Source of the DNA: Trichomonas vaginalis G3
Taxonomy: Eukaryota; Parabasalia; Trichomonadida; Trichomonadidae
Assembly (NCBI RefSeq): GCF_026262505.1
Contig: NC_067208.1
Coordinates: 3,915,962 to 3,979,961, forward strand
Length of the DNA: 64,000 nucleotides
Direction of reading: 5' to 3'
A program made the position numbers and the translations under genes. The notes beneath the pieces were generated by a model that was not told the DNA's origin, searched no databases, and saw only the letters and a list, made by a program, of their open reading frames with translations. Numbering within the stretch: position 1 is the first letter of the stretch; each line of letters opens with the position of its first letter. Positions 32,824 through 42,789 of this stretch are shown piece after piece.

Positions 32824-33105
32824 ATGACCGAAGAAGTTGAAACGGTAGATTTGACACCACAAACAAAAAGTTCAGAACCATTGTCAAAACCTGTCAAAGA
32901 ACTTACAGATGAAGAAGAAAAATTCAATAATAGAAAGTGCCAGGTCTGGAATACAAACCCTAACTACAAAGTCACTTTTCATAAAAATGGAACGGCAAGT
33001 ATCTCAAAAAAGAAACAGACTCTCACAAATAAAATATTGAAGTCTGAAGGAGCTTTCGAGACAACAGATGGAAAAGTTTACTTCACTGACAACAGTTCAT
33101 TATAG
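32824..33105 (+). CDS. Unrecognised 93-residue Maverick protein
   Basis: Starts MTEEVETVDLTPQTKSS. The N-terminal third is acidic and the C-terminal half is basic, with a short beta-like unit (YKVTFHKNGTASISKK, TDGKVYFTDNSS). It has the same leader as the preceding small gene, TTTTTTACTGAGATGAAATG, as if the two promoters arose by duplication. Function unknown. Confidence 0.55.
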   Translation: MTEEVETVDLTPQTKSSEPLSKPVKELTDEEEKFNNRKCQVWNTNPNYKVTFHKNGTASISKKKQTLTNKILKSEGAFETTDGKVYFTDNSSL

Positions 33106-33182
33106 AACATCTCATTGACTTAGAGTCGAAATATTCTAAACTTTACAACAAACACAAAAAGTTGAAAGGAAAACAAAAACAA

Positions 33183-33408
33183 ATGGCATATGATATTTAT
33201 GAAGATGTTGACGACACAACTGTTCCTGCAGGTGAGGTAAAGTCAGAGAAACCGAAAAGTGACGAAAAAACCGATAGAAGAAGAAAAACCAAAAACTGAA
33301 GATAAACCAAAACCAAAGTTTAGTTTGGAAACTAAACCAAGTCAACCTTCATTAGCTGGTATGGGTTGGCGTCAAAGACTTATGGCAGCAGGCGGTTATG
33401 TTAAGTAA
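33183..33408 (+). pseudogene. Small Lys/Pro-rich Maverick gene, broken
   Basis: Begins MAYDIYEDVDDT and is rich in Lys, Glu and Pro, with a Gly/Trp-containing end (GMGWRQRLMAAGGYV). At least one break is present. Function not recognised. Confidence 0.4.
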
Positions 33409-33501
33409 AGAAAAAAATATTTTTTTTCTTTTTATAAAAATGCCCCCATATAGAATGGATAGAAAATCTGCTAGAATAAAAGCAGAGTTGCAAAGATATG
33501 G

Positions 33502-35591
33502 TTGGAGAGTTTCGAGAAGTTTAAATATAGGAAGGGAAGACCCATAAAAGTCTATGACAAATTGTCTGGTCTTCGCTACGAAATGGATTTGGAAACAGCA
33601 CGTGCAAATTATCCAAACAGACTAGAGAGGTTAGAAGAAGAACGTCTTATGGACATGCCTTTCGATGTTAGTGAACCTCAAGTTGAAGGACACGACGGCT
33701 TTGCCAGATTCTACTGGAAACATGACGAACAATTGCATCCTTTGAGAAGGAAAAAAGGTAGTGCAGAGGATGGTCATGCTCCCATGGAAAGAACAAGATA
33801 TGCATATGAAAAGTACCGTGAAGTTAGAAGTCAAATTACATCTGGTCGAAACCTTTACAGTAAACTTTGACGAAGGAAAGAACAAAGAAGGCTTCATGGG
33901 AGTACTTGCTGCCATACAAGACGGAAATAGAAAGGACACAATCTCAGATTGACCATAACAGATTTGGATGGTCACATTTACTATGCAAATGGCAATGTCA
34001 CAACAGCTGCAATGCTTCTTGACGCTTTCAAGACTACAAAGAGAGAACAAATGGTTGACTCCGACTCAGACATTTTGAATGCAATTGAAGGAATTGCAAG
34101 TGTCAAGTTCGAATGGTACCAACCTAACCCTCAAGCAGTCAGACAACATGCTGGATACTTTCCGTTCATAAATAAGTCTGACATTGACTTGACAAGGTAT
34201 GGAATTTACAATTCAATTGAAACAATTGTCAATGAACCTTGTATTCTTACATGTCTCAGGAACTCTGGTCTTGTTACAGATGAGAAGATGAAGTATCTTG
34301 AGTCATGTGTGAAGACAAGGTACATTCTCAGAGGTCAATTGGCAAAAATTGCACCGTTGGCAAATGTCAATATCCGAGTCAACATACCTACAGCTAAAGG
34401 TTCTTCACATGACGACTATGTTGTTGAGTTCAATTTACCATGGTTGAAGATTGCAATTGTCCACAACCACTTCATGTTGAACGAAAGTCTTACAAACCCA
34501 TTGTTCGGAAAAGGCAAGTGCAACATTGTCAGAGCTGTAAACATTCTTTTCGAGAAAGGTTTGTTGGAACCAATTCCAGATGACAAGCTGACAGAAACTT
34601 TTGTACCAAAAGACGAAACAAACTTTTCACTGTTAGCAAGACCAAAAGTTGTTCCAGACAAAGTTCTAGTACAAAAGAAGTACACAATTCCACAAGGAGT
34701 TGGATTGTTCGGATACCAACCTGAACCAGAAGAACTCCAATGAGGTTGCAAGAACTTCAAGATGCTATAAACAAACTTCCATTGAGACATCCAATTGACG
34801 TCAAATTGTATTGGAGAGCATCTGAGTTAGGTCAGAAGGTTTTATATGAAACAGGTTGCTTCGACGATGTTTATGAGATAACAGGAGAAGTTTCTCAGAA
34901 GATAAGAGACTCACTTGAATTTCCACAAACTGGACCAATTGGTTGTGACAAGTTCGACTCAAACGAAAAGATATACTATGTCGACCTTAACGCTGCATAC
35001 ATGAGGTTTGTCCAATATATTCCGACTGGAATTCCAAACGAAGATGGTGAGTTCCCGGGAAGGAACTATACAGTTGGAAAAGTCATACAACAACTGTATG
35101 ATATTAGGAAAGCTTCAAACCCCAAACTTGCAATGACACTCAAATTGCTTATGAATTCGACATGGGGATATTCCATTAAGAAACCTCAAGAGATGAAGAG
35201 TAAACATTATGAGAAGGTCGACAACTTTGTTGAAAGGTTTTCTCCTTTTGTTTTGAAGTACGAATTCACTCAAGGTCAAAGTGGCTTAGTAACCACATTA
35301 AAACCTATTGTCGAACATTGGTCTTACCCTCAGTTCGCAAAGGCAGTCCTTGACAACTACAACAAATTCTTCTCCGAAGTCAAATCCAAAGTGAAGGTTT
35401 ACTATGAGAACATTGACGCACTCATGACGAACGAAGAAGGGTACAACAAACTCATTGAAATGGGCATGGTCGGTGAAAAGATGGGCTGTTTTAAGCTAGA
35501 TAAGGTATTTTCTGAAGTTCATGTCCTCTCCAAGCGTAAGTACTGGGGCATACTTGAAGACGGCACAGAAATAAAACATTGCATGAAGTAA
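33502..35591 (+). pseudogene. Protein-primed family B DNA polymerase, broken and incomplete
   Basis: The palm domain is recognisable in the distal part: motif A (YYVDLNAAYM), motif B (MNSTWGYSIKKP) and motif C region (YYENIDALM). The earlier part (33949-34743) resembles the N-terminal portion of Maverick polymerases. Total coding length is well below the usual 1,000 or more residues, so a good part is missing, and several breaks are present. In an intact element this enzyme replicates the DNA from a terminal protein. Confidence 0.85.
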
Positions 35592-35739
35592 AAATTTATT
35601 TTCAAAAAAGTGACATTTTTTAATTTTATTTGAAATGTACGCTGAGTTTGTTGGAGAAGACCGTTGGGAAACTTGTTTGTTAGATGAGAAATATGAAATG
35701 GCATACCATTTTAAAACAATATATTTTTACATATATAAA

Positions 35740-36600
35740 ATGCTTCAGGTTGAAAAACAAAGAACAAAAGTAGCAGATACAAAACCGTTAGACTATATCT
35801 TTACAAATGCTGGTAGGACTATTTCAGATGAAGAAATTTCATCCCGAGCATACAGGTTTGACTATCCAATTCGTTGGCTTCAAAGTCCTTCAGATGCAAA
35901 GGCAATAGGATTTAGAAGAGTTTTGTTTTCAAATAGAACTAACGCATTTATGTTCGCAGTATATTTTCATGGGCAGTATAAAGGTTCTGATGGTCTAATA
36001 GACAAATTTGACGAAATGAGAATCTTTACAGTTCGTTCAGACGAAAGTCTTGAGAAAACTCTAAATGACTTTCAAACTCAAATGAACAAATATTATTGGG
36101 AATTTCAAGAAAAATACGACTCTTTACTAAATGGAACATACTATCTGAAACTAGAATATGACAAGATGAACTCCACCGTTTCATTTCAAAAGATTGAAAT
36201 TAACCCTCCAAGAGATACAGAGTTTTTATTTTGGAAAGTAGACAAACGTTCTTGGGCACAATTTCTTCGGTTACTAAACCAGAACGAGCCATTACCACCA
36301 GATGGTCCATTTAAATTTATACTTCCACCAGCAGATTTGACAGTTTATAGAAACGTGTTTGACCCTCAAAATGTTATGTGTCATGCAAGTTTCAGTTCAA
36401 GCAACAATAGTTTTCTATGTATTGGTAAGGACTTTTATGACTTTGCTTCTAAATACTACGAACCACCTAGTAACAGTTTCTCTGACTTTCAAGTTTGGTT
36501 CACAACAAATGGTGTGCAACATATTATTCCATTGTACTATGACTTTTATCTCGAATTGTCTTTCATATATAACTACGGAAAAGTGCTGAAAAAGTATTGA
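35740..36600 (+). CDS. Maverick protein family A, copy 2 (286 residues)
   Basis: A homologue of 28985-29833 in the opposite orientation. The frame is open upstream to 35635, but the start at 35740 (MLQVEKQRTKVADTKPLDYIF) aligns with the start of the other copy and follows TTTTTACATATATAAAATG. Shared blocks are YRFDYPIRWL, KAIGFRR, HASFSS..NSFLC and SDFQVWFTT...IIPLYYDFYLELSFIYNY. The copies are clearly diverged, so the duplication is old. Function unknown; it looks whole. Confidence 0.7.
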   Translation: MLQVEKQRTKVADTKPLDYIFTNAGRTISDEEISSRAYRFDYPIRWLQSPSDAKAIGFRRVLFSNRTNAFMFAVYFHGQYKGSDGLIDKFDEMRIFTVRSDESLEKTLNDFQTQMNKYYWEFQEKYDSLLNGTYYLKLEYDKMNSTVSFQKIEINPPRDTEFLFWKVDKRSWAQFLRLLNQNEPLPPDGPFKFILPPADLTVYRNVFDPQNVMCHASFSSSNNSFLCIGKDFYDFASKYYEPPSNSFSDFQVWFTTNGVQHIIPLYYDFYLELSFIYNYGKVLKKY

Positions 36601-36621
36601 AAAATAATGTTTAGGGTAGAA

Positions 36622-36635
36622 GGTTAGATCTAACC
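36622..36635. promoter_or_regulatory. GATC-centred palindrome 1
   Basis: GGTTAGATCTAACC is a perfect 14-bp palindrome within a longer module (AAAATAATGTTTAGG before it, CTGTTTTCTAAC after it). Related modules lie at 37201, 38285, 39334 and 63248. Confidence 0.75.
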
Positions 36636-36664
36636 TGTTTTCTAACATGGTCTAAAACTCTTGA

Positions 36665-37152
36665 ATTTTCATGACTTCTTCGTAAATGTTTTGTCAAGAC
36701 TTCTTCGTAAATGCTTTGTCAAGACTTCATCGTACATGCTTTGTCAAGACTTCTTCGTAAATGTTTTGTCAAGACTTCTTCGTAAATGTTTTGTCAAGAC
36801 TTCTTCGTAAATGTTTTGTCAAGACTTCTTCGTAAATGTTTTGTCAAGACTTCTTCGTAAATGTTTTGTCAAGACTTCTTCGTAAATGTTTTGTCAAGAC
36901 TTCTTCGTAAATGTTTTGTCAAGACTTCTTCGTAAATGTTTTGTCAAGACTTCTTCGTAAATGTTTTGTCAAACATGAACGTAAATGTTTTGTCAAGACT
37001 TCTTCGTAAATGTTTTGTCAAAACTTCTTCGTAAATGTTTTTGTCAAGACTTCTTCGTAAATGTTTTGTCAAGACTTCTTCGTAAATGTTTTGTCGAAAC
37101 TTCTTCGTAAATGTTTTGTCAAACATGAACGTAAATGTTTTGTCAAGACTTC
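36665..37152. repeat. 25-bp minisatellite, about 19 copies
   Basis: Units have the core AAGACTTCTTCGTAAATG followed by TTTTGTC. Most are identical; a variant with CATGAACG occurs twice and a few differ by one base. The array sits between family A copy 2 and the first KilA-region cassette. The period is not a multiple of three, so the open minus-strand frame here is not a gene. Confidence 0.93.
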
Positions 37153-37200
37153 TTCATCGTAATGAGTGTAAAGGACCCAAAAATAAAGTTTAGGTGAAGT

Positions 37201-37214
37201 GGTGCGATCTCACC
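37201..37214. promoter_or_regulatory. GATC-centred palindrome 2
   Basis: GGTGCGATCTCACC, with one mismatched pair, followed by repeated TTTTTTCACC. It lies upstream of the 37327 gene. Confidence 0.7.
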
Positions 37215-37326
37215 TGTTTTTTCACCTGTTTTTTCACCCTCTTGAATTTTCATGAATTTTCCCGAAATAAAAAATAAAGTTAGTTTTATTTTTTTTATTT
37301 TTTTTATTTTGTATAAAAAAATAAAA

Positions 37327-38265
37327 ATGTCAACAATCGGCACAACAACACTTCAAACAACTACAGCACCAAACTCGTTAGTCATGAATCCAACGTCAAT
37401 GTTAGTAGAGATGAAAAGCTTCATTCCTTCTTCATATACTTTCGAAACAGAAATCCAGAAGATAAAGCAAGAACTTTTAACATGTAATTTAGACTGTAGT
37501 GCGAAAGATGAAACAAATGAACAGTATCTTTATGAAATGCAGGACATTATTGACCATTTACCCAAATTGCCTGAAATTCAGCAACAAAAACTCACTATTC
37601 CTGAATTCGATGAAATAGAAGTCAAAGCAACTGACTCAGTAGAAATAAAGAAGTTCATTCGTAAGGTAAACTATGAGTTTCTAGGATTTCATTGCAACCA
37701 TAAGGTTATGGACAAAGATTGCGACATGGTATATAAGAATGTTTCTGACATATATAAATCTGAAGAATTTAAGACCTACGACAACTTTGTTTCGTTAGTT
37801 GCTGAATGTGTATGGCAGATAAGAGATAAAGATAGAAGAGGTAAGGTATGGAACAAACAGATAAAACCAGCAACTTTTGAGTTAAAGAAAACCATTGACG
37901 CTTTAGTTGTTTTAGCAGGTAAGGTTTCAGAATATAACGCAAAAATGAACCCGCAATGTTCAAAATGTAAAGCGGCAATGAGGAGATATAACTACTCCGT
38001 CAAAGAGATAGAAAGAATGAGAAACGACTATGCAGACTTAAAGAAAGAAGCAGAAAAACCAGCAGAAAATAAAATGGACATGTTAGAATTTCTGAACAAA
38101 AACTATCCAACAGCAGAAGATTTCCTTCTATCTGACGTCAAGAAGAAGTATAAAGAAACTTTCGGCATTGTTAAAACATTCGATGTACTAAAAGAAGAAA
38201 TAGAGGCTACAAAACTGTTTAGGATTTCAAATATACATCGTACAATTCATGTAAAACGCTTGTGA
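37327..38265 (+). CDS. Cassette gene 1: unrecognised 312-residue protein
   Basis: The open frame extends upstream, but MSTIGTTTLQTTTAPNS at 37327 is the likely start, after TTTTGTATAAAAAAATAAAAATG. The product is mostly helical and charged. A CSKCKAAMRRYNY segment at about 219-231 could be half a zinc site, and a Lys/Glu-rich coiled coil follows. Its upstream region (TTTTCCCGAAATAAA then AATAAAGTTAGTTTT) is repeated almost exactly before cassette gene 2. It is bracketed by inverted GATC palindrome modules (37201 and 38285), suggesting a movable unit. Confidence 0.65.
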   Translation: MSTIGTTTLQTTTAPNSLVMNPTSMLVEMKSFIPSSYTFETEIQKIKQELLTCNLDCSAKDETNEQYLYEMQDIIDHLPKLPEIQQQKLTIPEFDEIEVKATDSVEIKKFIRKVNYEFLGFHCNHKVMDKDCDMVYKNVSDIYKSEEFKTYDNFVSLVAECVWQIRDKDRRGKVWNKQIKPATFELKKTIDALVVLAGKVSEYNAKMNPQCSKCKAAMRRYNYSVKEIERMRNDYADLKKEAEKPAENKMDMLEFLNKNYPTAEDFLLSDVKKKYKETFGIVKTFDVLKEEIEATKLFRISNIHRTIHVKRL

Positions 38266-38284
38266 AAAAAGAGGTGAAAAAACA

Positions 38285-38298
38285 GGTGAGATCTCACC
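38285..38298. promoter_or_regulatory. GATC-centred palindrome 3
   Basis: GGTGAGATCTCACC is perfect. Its surrounding module is in inverse orientation to that at 37201, closing the cassette around gene 1. Confidence 0.78.
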
Positions 38299-38416
38299 TC
38301 TTCACCTAAACTTTATTTTTGCTGAAAAATGACCAAATTTCATGAGTTTTCCCGAAATAAAAAATAAAGTTAGTTTTATTTTTATTTATTTTTTTATTTT
38401 GTATGTAAGAACAGAA

Positions 38417-39028
38417 ATGTCAAACAATGAGTTTGAAACAGTTAAAAAGATAGACAATGACACCAAAGTGGTTAGAATAGGTGATTTAAACGTAAGATAC
38501 TCAAAGAAATACAACAAATATTCTTTGTCAGACATTTTATCTCCATCTGGAAAGAAAACATACCATTGGGTTGGAATTGCTTCTACTCAGAAAATTTTGA
38601 CAAGAAATCCTGAGCTTATGATATCGGTAAGATTCTATGGAACTGCAGCATATCTTATAGACAAAAGTCTTATACCAATAGTTTTGTTATGGTTAGACCC
38701 AGTTGTTGGATATAACTTCATAACATATGGTTCATTCGATACGGAACGTTGCAGTGAAGGCTTACTTTACATCGTTCAGAAACCGAAGGACTTCAATACA
38801 AAGAGATATAAGATAGGAAGAACATATAATATAACTCAAAGATATGACAGTACAGTCAATAGAGTCAAGGTTGTGTTTGTTAACGATATGAGAGCTGCTG
38901 AAACAGAACTACTTGAAAAGTTTGAGAAAATGTATGGTGCTCCCATAAAAGGTAAAGAAACGTTTGAAGTAGATGAGATAGATAAAGCTATAAAATTATT
39001 TGATGAAGTTGCTGAAAAATACATGTAA
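38417..39028 (+). CDS. Cassette gene 2: KilA-N domain plus GIY-YIG/T5orf172-like nuclease
   Basis: 203 residues from MSNNEFETVKKID. The first 110 residues resemble KilA-N, the DNA-binding domain shared by phages and large DNA viruses; the block GTAAYLIDKSLIPIVLLWLDP corresponds to its G-x-Y-x-H...ALWLSP signature. The rest (LLYIVQKPKDF..YKIGRTYNITQRYD...AETELLEKFEKMYG) matches the T5orf172/GIY-YIG nuclease fold: the LLY and YKIG strands, an Arg and a Glu. Such fusions occur in phages, baculoviruses and poxviruses, and GIY-YIG enzymes can act as homing nucleases. It appears whole. The start follows the leader shared with cassette gene 1. Confidence 0.75.
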   Translation: MSNNEFETVKKIDNDTKVVRIGDLNVRYSKKYNKYSLSDILSPSGKKTYHWVGIASTQKILTRNPELMISVRFYGTAAYLIDKSLIPIVLLWLDPVVGYNFITYGSFDTERCSEGLLYIVQKPKDFNTKRYKIGRTYNITQRYDSTVNRVKVVFVNDMRAAETELLEKFEKMYGAPIKGKETFEVDEIDKAIKLFDEVAEKYM

Positions 39029-39071
39029 ATCGTTTATTTTTGGTCTTTTGTGAAAGTCAGAAAATAAAGTT

Positions 39072-39260
39072 AGTGTCATTTTTTTGTATTTTTTTGTATA
39101 AAAGATATGATTTCAGGGATTTTTTTGACGAAGTGTCAACCTTCACTTCGTCAAAAAATAACAGTTATCTAATGAAAAAGTGTCATTTTTTTGTATTTTT
39201 TTGTATAAAAGATATGATTTCAGGGATTTTTTTGACGAAGTGTCAACCTTCACTTCGTGT
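39072..39260. repeat. Tandem duplication of an ~105-bp leader segment
   Basis: TGTCATTTTTTTGTATTTTT through GACGAAGTGTCAACCTTCAC is present twice (from about 39073 and 39180). It contains the hairpin GACGAAGTG...CACTTCGTC. It resembles the upstream leaders of the cassette genes and may be a spent gene start. Confidence 0.75.
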
Positions 39261-39333
39261 CATAATGTAAAAATAACGTTTACCATGTAAAACGCTTGTG
39301 AAAAATGAGGTGAAAAAACAGGTGAAAAAAACA

Positions 39334-39346
39334 GGTTAGATCTAAC
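39334..39346. promoter_or_regulatory. GATC-centred palindrome 4
   Basis: GTTAGATCTAAC core, same module in inverse orientation as at 38285, following cassette gene 2. Confidence 0.72.
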
Positions 39347-39409
39347 ATTCTAACATAAACATTATTTTTGCTGAATTCAGCACAAAAATCTGAGTAAAAT
39401 GGCATAAGA

Positions 39410-39434
39410 TTGCTACCCTCGAAAAACCGAGGGT
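39410..39434. repeat. Short hairpin between cassettes
   Basis: CTACCCTCG and CGAGGGTAG flank a short A-rich loop. A 25-bp stretch with CGCCAAAACTCTATG is also repeated directly at about 39488 and 39540. Confidence 0.6.
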
Positions 39435-39638
39435 AGAGATTCCGTACGAAAACAGTGAAGAACAGCGAGTACGTAAGAAAACGTAGTCGCCAAAACTCTA
39501 TGAAAATCATGAAGCACAGCGAGACCGACTTCCTTCGGGGTCGCCAAAACTCTATGAAAATCATGAATTTCCTTAAGATAGAAAAAATAAAGTTAGTTTT
39601 TTATAAAATATTTTTTTATCCGGAATATAAAGACAGAT

Positions 39639-40463
39639 ATGTCAACATCAGAGAACACAACAACTGCTATCGTTCATGAAGCCATAAATGAAGAATATGA
39701 GTGGGTTCAGTTTAACAAACAGTTACGTCTCATTCGTTCGGTCAAAGACGATATGTACCAAATGCAAAGTATTTTGACAGCATGTTTTGCTCCAGACACT
39801 AAACACGCAGACGACTGGTTCAAAAACCAAAGCACACAAGAACTTTTGAGTGAAATTTCTCTAGACCGACTTTTTTCGGCCATGCATAAAACACATGAAA
39901 ATCGTAAAAATTTGCCAATAAATTTAAGAGGATATTATGTACATAGACTTTTAGTAAATGCAGTTGCAATGTGGGCTTCTCCTCGTTATGCATGGCATGT
40001 TTACAGACTTCTTGACGAAATTCATAGACAAGAACGTGAAGAGATGGAAAAGAAACTTCAAGCAAAAGATGAAGTCATTGAAGCAAAAGACAAAAACATT
40101 CAGAAAAGAATACCACGTTCGGTACCAAAAGGAAAGGAAAAGAACTATAAGTATATGATTTATACTGAAGAGATGGAAAATGAAGAAGATAAAGATATGG
40201 TTATGTTGCATTTAGTCAGAAGAAACAACAAAAGCTTTTACGACCTTGCTAAGATTTACAAATCTGACAGAAATTGGTTCTATCGCGAAAACTTACCGAT
40301 TTCAATGACTCCAAATGAAGATGTGAAACAAATAGTTCAAGATACGTTACCTCAAACACACTATGATATGAAAGGTTGTACAATACTTACATTCAAAGAA
40401 GACTTGCCATTGTTAAAGGAAAAAATAACAGAGTATTTTGACAACTTCAAACAAGTAGAGTAA
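39639..40463 (+). CDS. Cassette gene 3: KilA-N domain protein with DUF3627-like C-terminus
   Basis: 274 residues. Residues 45-130 carry a clear KilA-N domain (TKHADDWFKNQSTQELLSEI, then LRGYYVHRLLVNAVAMWASP). A coiled coil follows (KKLQAKDEVIEAKDKNIQKR), then a C-terminal domain (LHLVRRNNKSF, WFYRENLP) like that of viral Bro/KilA-N proteins. This family binds DNA and is greatly expanded in Trichomonas vaginalis. The start MSTSENTTTAIVHEA follows TTTTTTATCCGGAATATAAAGACAG. It appears whole. Confidence 0.82.
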   Translation: MSTSENTTTAIVHEAINEEYEWVQFNKQLRLIRSVKDDMYQMQSILTACFAPDTKHADDWFKNQSTQELLSEISLDRLFSAMHKTHENRKNLPINLRGYYVHRLLVNAVAMWASPRYAWHVYRLLDEIHRQEREEMEKKLQAKDEVIEAKDKNIQKRIPRSVPKGKEKNYKYMIYTEEMENEEDKDMVMLHLVRRNNKSFYDLAKIYKSDRNWFYRENLPISMTPNEDVKQIVQDTLPQTHYDMKGCTILTFKEDLPLLKEKITEYFDNFKQVE

Positions 40464-40554
40464 ATTGCACTCTTTATTTTTACGCTTGACTTCAGATGGC
40501 TCAAGTAGCTCAATTAGGTAAATTGCCTCGTCAAATCCTTCTGGCATTCTGAGT

Positions 40555-40845
40555 CCTTCCATCCGACAGAAAAAGTTTTTCCTTCCAACAGAAAAAAATT
40601 TTCCTTCCGACAGAAAAAATTTTTCCTTCCGACAGGAAAAAATTTTCTAGTTGTCCGTCCGTAAACCATTCAAATTTTCGAAAATTGAGAACTTTTTGGT
40701 CGAACTTCAGAAAAAGTTTTTCCTTCCGACAGAAAAAGTTTTTCCTTCCGACAGAAAAAATTTTTCCGGACAACAGGAAAAGTTTTTCCTTCCAACAGGA
40801 AAAGTTTTTCCTTCCAACAGGAAAAGTTCTTCCTTCCAACAGGAC
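40555..40845. repeat. Imperfect repeats of a TTTTTCCTTCCGACAGAAAA unit
   Basis: About ten copies of a 20-24-bp unit alternate between TTCCGACAG and TTCCAACAG, broken once by an unrelated 80-bp stretch. A small open frame begins just before (MAQVAQLGKLPRQ) and Pro-rich coding-like sequence follows, so the array seems to sit in a former small gene. Confidence 0.8.
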
Positions 40846-40954
40846 ACAAACGAATGTCTCACGTCCCTCTTCCTGAATGCCTTCCAAAGCCAGAAGAACC
40901 GACAGCCCCAGCACCACAACAGACTTACTTACTAAGACTAAACACTTACATTTT

Positions 40955-41832
40955 TCAAGCTTGACTTTTTACAATTTGAACTTTGTTCGCGTAGATATGA
41001 ATTCTGAAAGAAGTATGAGGGTCTTGTATGACTTTGTACTTCTCCCATAGTTCATGTCTGTCAAACTTACCTGCCATGGACTCTTTCATAAGTTCCATGA
41101 AATCGTCTTCGGACAATCCGGGGAAAAGTACAATGTCAGTAAGTATTCTTTTAACATCCTTACTTAAACTCTTGGCTGTCTGTACACAAATGACAACTGA
41201 GATGTTAAAGTGTCTGAGCTTCTTAAGAATTCGACACATATCTTGTTCTCTATTCTTTAACAAAGGATGAGAGGCGAAATCATCTAAGATAAGAAGACAT
41301 CTATGAGGGTATGTCTTCCAATCGTAAGATTGCAATTTCTTCGAAATGTATTCTATCTCTTTCTGTTTGTTTCTGAAGTGTTTCTTCTCTAATATTCTCT
41401 GCATTTCCTCATTTGGGTCTTTAAACTTCGAATTTATATACTCATTTATAGCATTGTACTTCAAAACCCTTCTTTGGTACTTCTTTATCCAATCTAACAA
41501 CTCAGAGTCTTTTATACATACTAACTTAGACTTCTTTATAATATCTTTGAACGAATTGACGGTTTGGTCAAATTGACCAGAAGTACTACAAATGACTACT
41601 AACTCATAGAATGGGTTCTTCTCATCTAGTTCTTGTTGTTGTGCAGCCATTTTAAGATAAGTGAAAGTCTTACCCGACCCAGGTGTGCAATTAGACCTGT
41701 TATACCATTCTGAGCAAATAAGAACTTGTCATGTATAGGCTTTATCTGAGCATTTTCTAACTTCCTCTTGTTCTTATTTAAAACATTCTCAAATTTCTTG
41801 TCAATGTCAGCAAACTTTTTTCTAACATATTT
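40955..41832 (-). pseudogene. Genome-packaging ATPase (FtsK/HerA, A32-like), broken
   Basis: The long frame holds a Walker B strand (RCLLILDDFA) followed by the family's CVQTAKSLSKDVK region, and ends QIVKSQA. The Walker A region lies further upstream on the minus strand. In Polintons this ATPase loads DNA into the capsid. About one or two breaks. Confidence 0.8.
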
Positions 41833-41863
41833 TAGAAAAATTAAAATTTTTATCTTTTAGAAA

Positions 41864-42317
41864 ATGTCTAGCGATTTCGCTATCTATATTCGAGACAAGC
41901 TTTTCGACAGCAAAACATCTGTCGACCATAAAATCTTACATAGTGTAAACAAGAAAGGTGAATTTGTTCTAAAGTTCTGTTTCTGGGAATATGACAAGAA
42001 CCATAAAACATTAAGCAGAGAAGTCTTAAAATTTGTCAATGACAGACTTGTTGACAGAGATGACGCCTCTTGGAGAGATGAAGTCCAACAAAACTTCTTA
42101 GAATGCAAAGAAGACACATGCGCTGTTCTTGAAGATGAAATAGAAAACAGAATAGAAGAGCTATTAAAGGACAAAGAACTTTTACAAAAAATATGGTTCT
42201 GAGAAGTTTGACATAACTCCACCAGAAAAGAAGAAGAAAGAAAAGAAAGAAAAGAAAGTAGAAGAAGAGAAGAAAGAACCTGAACCAGTTCCAGAGAAAA
42301 AGAAATTTGACATGTAA
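41864..42317 (+). pseudogene. Unrecognised Maverick gene with a Lys-rich tail, broken
   Basis: Begins MSSDFAIYIRDKLFDSKTSVD after TTTTTATCTTTTAGAAAATG. The first part is a compact charged domain; the distal part is a Lys/Glu/Pro-rich tail ending in KKKFDM. Divergent from the ATPase gene. No known domain is recognised. Confidence 0.5.
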
Positions 42318-42334
42318 AAATAAAATTTTATTTT

Positions 42335-42752
42335 TAGAACATTTCTGGGTCAATGTCAATGTTCTCTTCCTCTTTAGGGGCAAACACTGGCTTAGACTCT
42401 AAAATCTTTTTACCCAATTTACCTTGAACTTCAACTATCTTAGACTCATAATATTCATAGTCGTCTGCTTTCTTTGGTTCATAAGGTATAACAAGTTTGT
42501 ATGCTTTGCCTTCTTTAAGGTTTGAGAACCTTCTGTCAAAACTTTCTTGACTGTTAACAAACCTTCTATGTCTAAGTCTTCAAATTTCGCACCATTTTTA
42601 GTCACAATAGCAAACTTAACTGGTTCGATGTTCCAAACTTTGCTGAATGAAGACTTTTCAAAATGGTAGAAGTAAACATTCAAATATGTGAATGGGTCTA
42701 GTTCTTCTTTAAGTCCTGACATGTACTTGTTTACTGAGATGAATTTTGTCAT
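42335..42752 (-). pseudogene. Unrecognised Maverick gene, broken
   Basis: Starts MTKFISVNKYMSGLKEELD. The first half is beta-like (FTYLNVYFYHFEKSS, VKFAIVTKNGAKFEDLD). It might be a small nucleic-acid-binding protein, but no motif proves it. At least one break lies in the distal half. Confidence 0.45.
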
Positions 42753-42789
42753 CTTTTCTATCGGATAAAAAAAAATATTTTTTTTAAAA

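Noticed and set aside
36944-37126. Repetitive minus-strand frame (FDKTFTKK repeats)
   Set aside because: It is a reading of the 25-bp minisatellite; the period is not a multiple of three and no leader is present.
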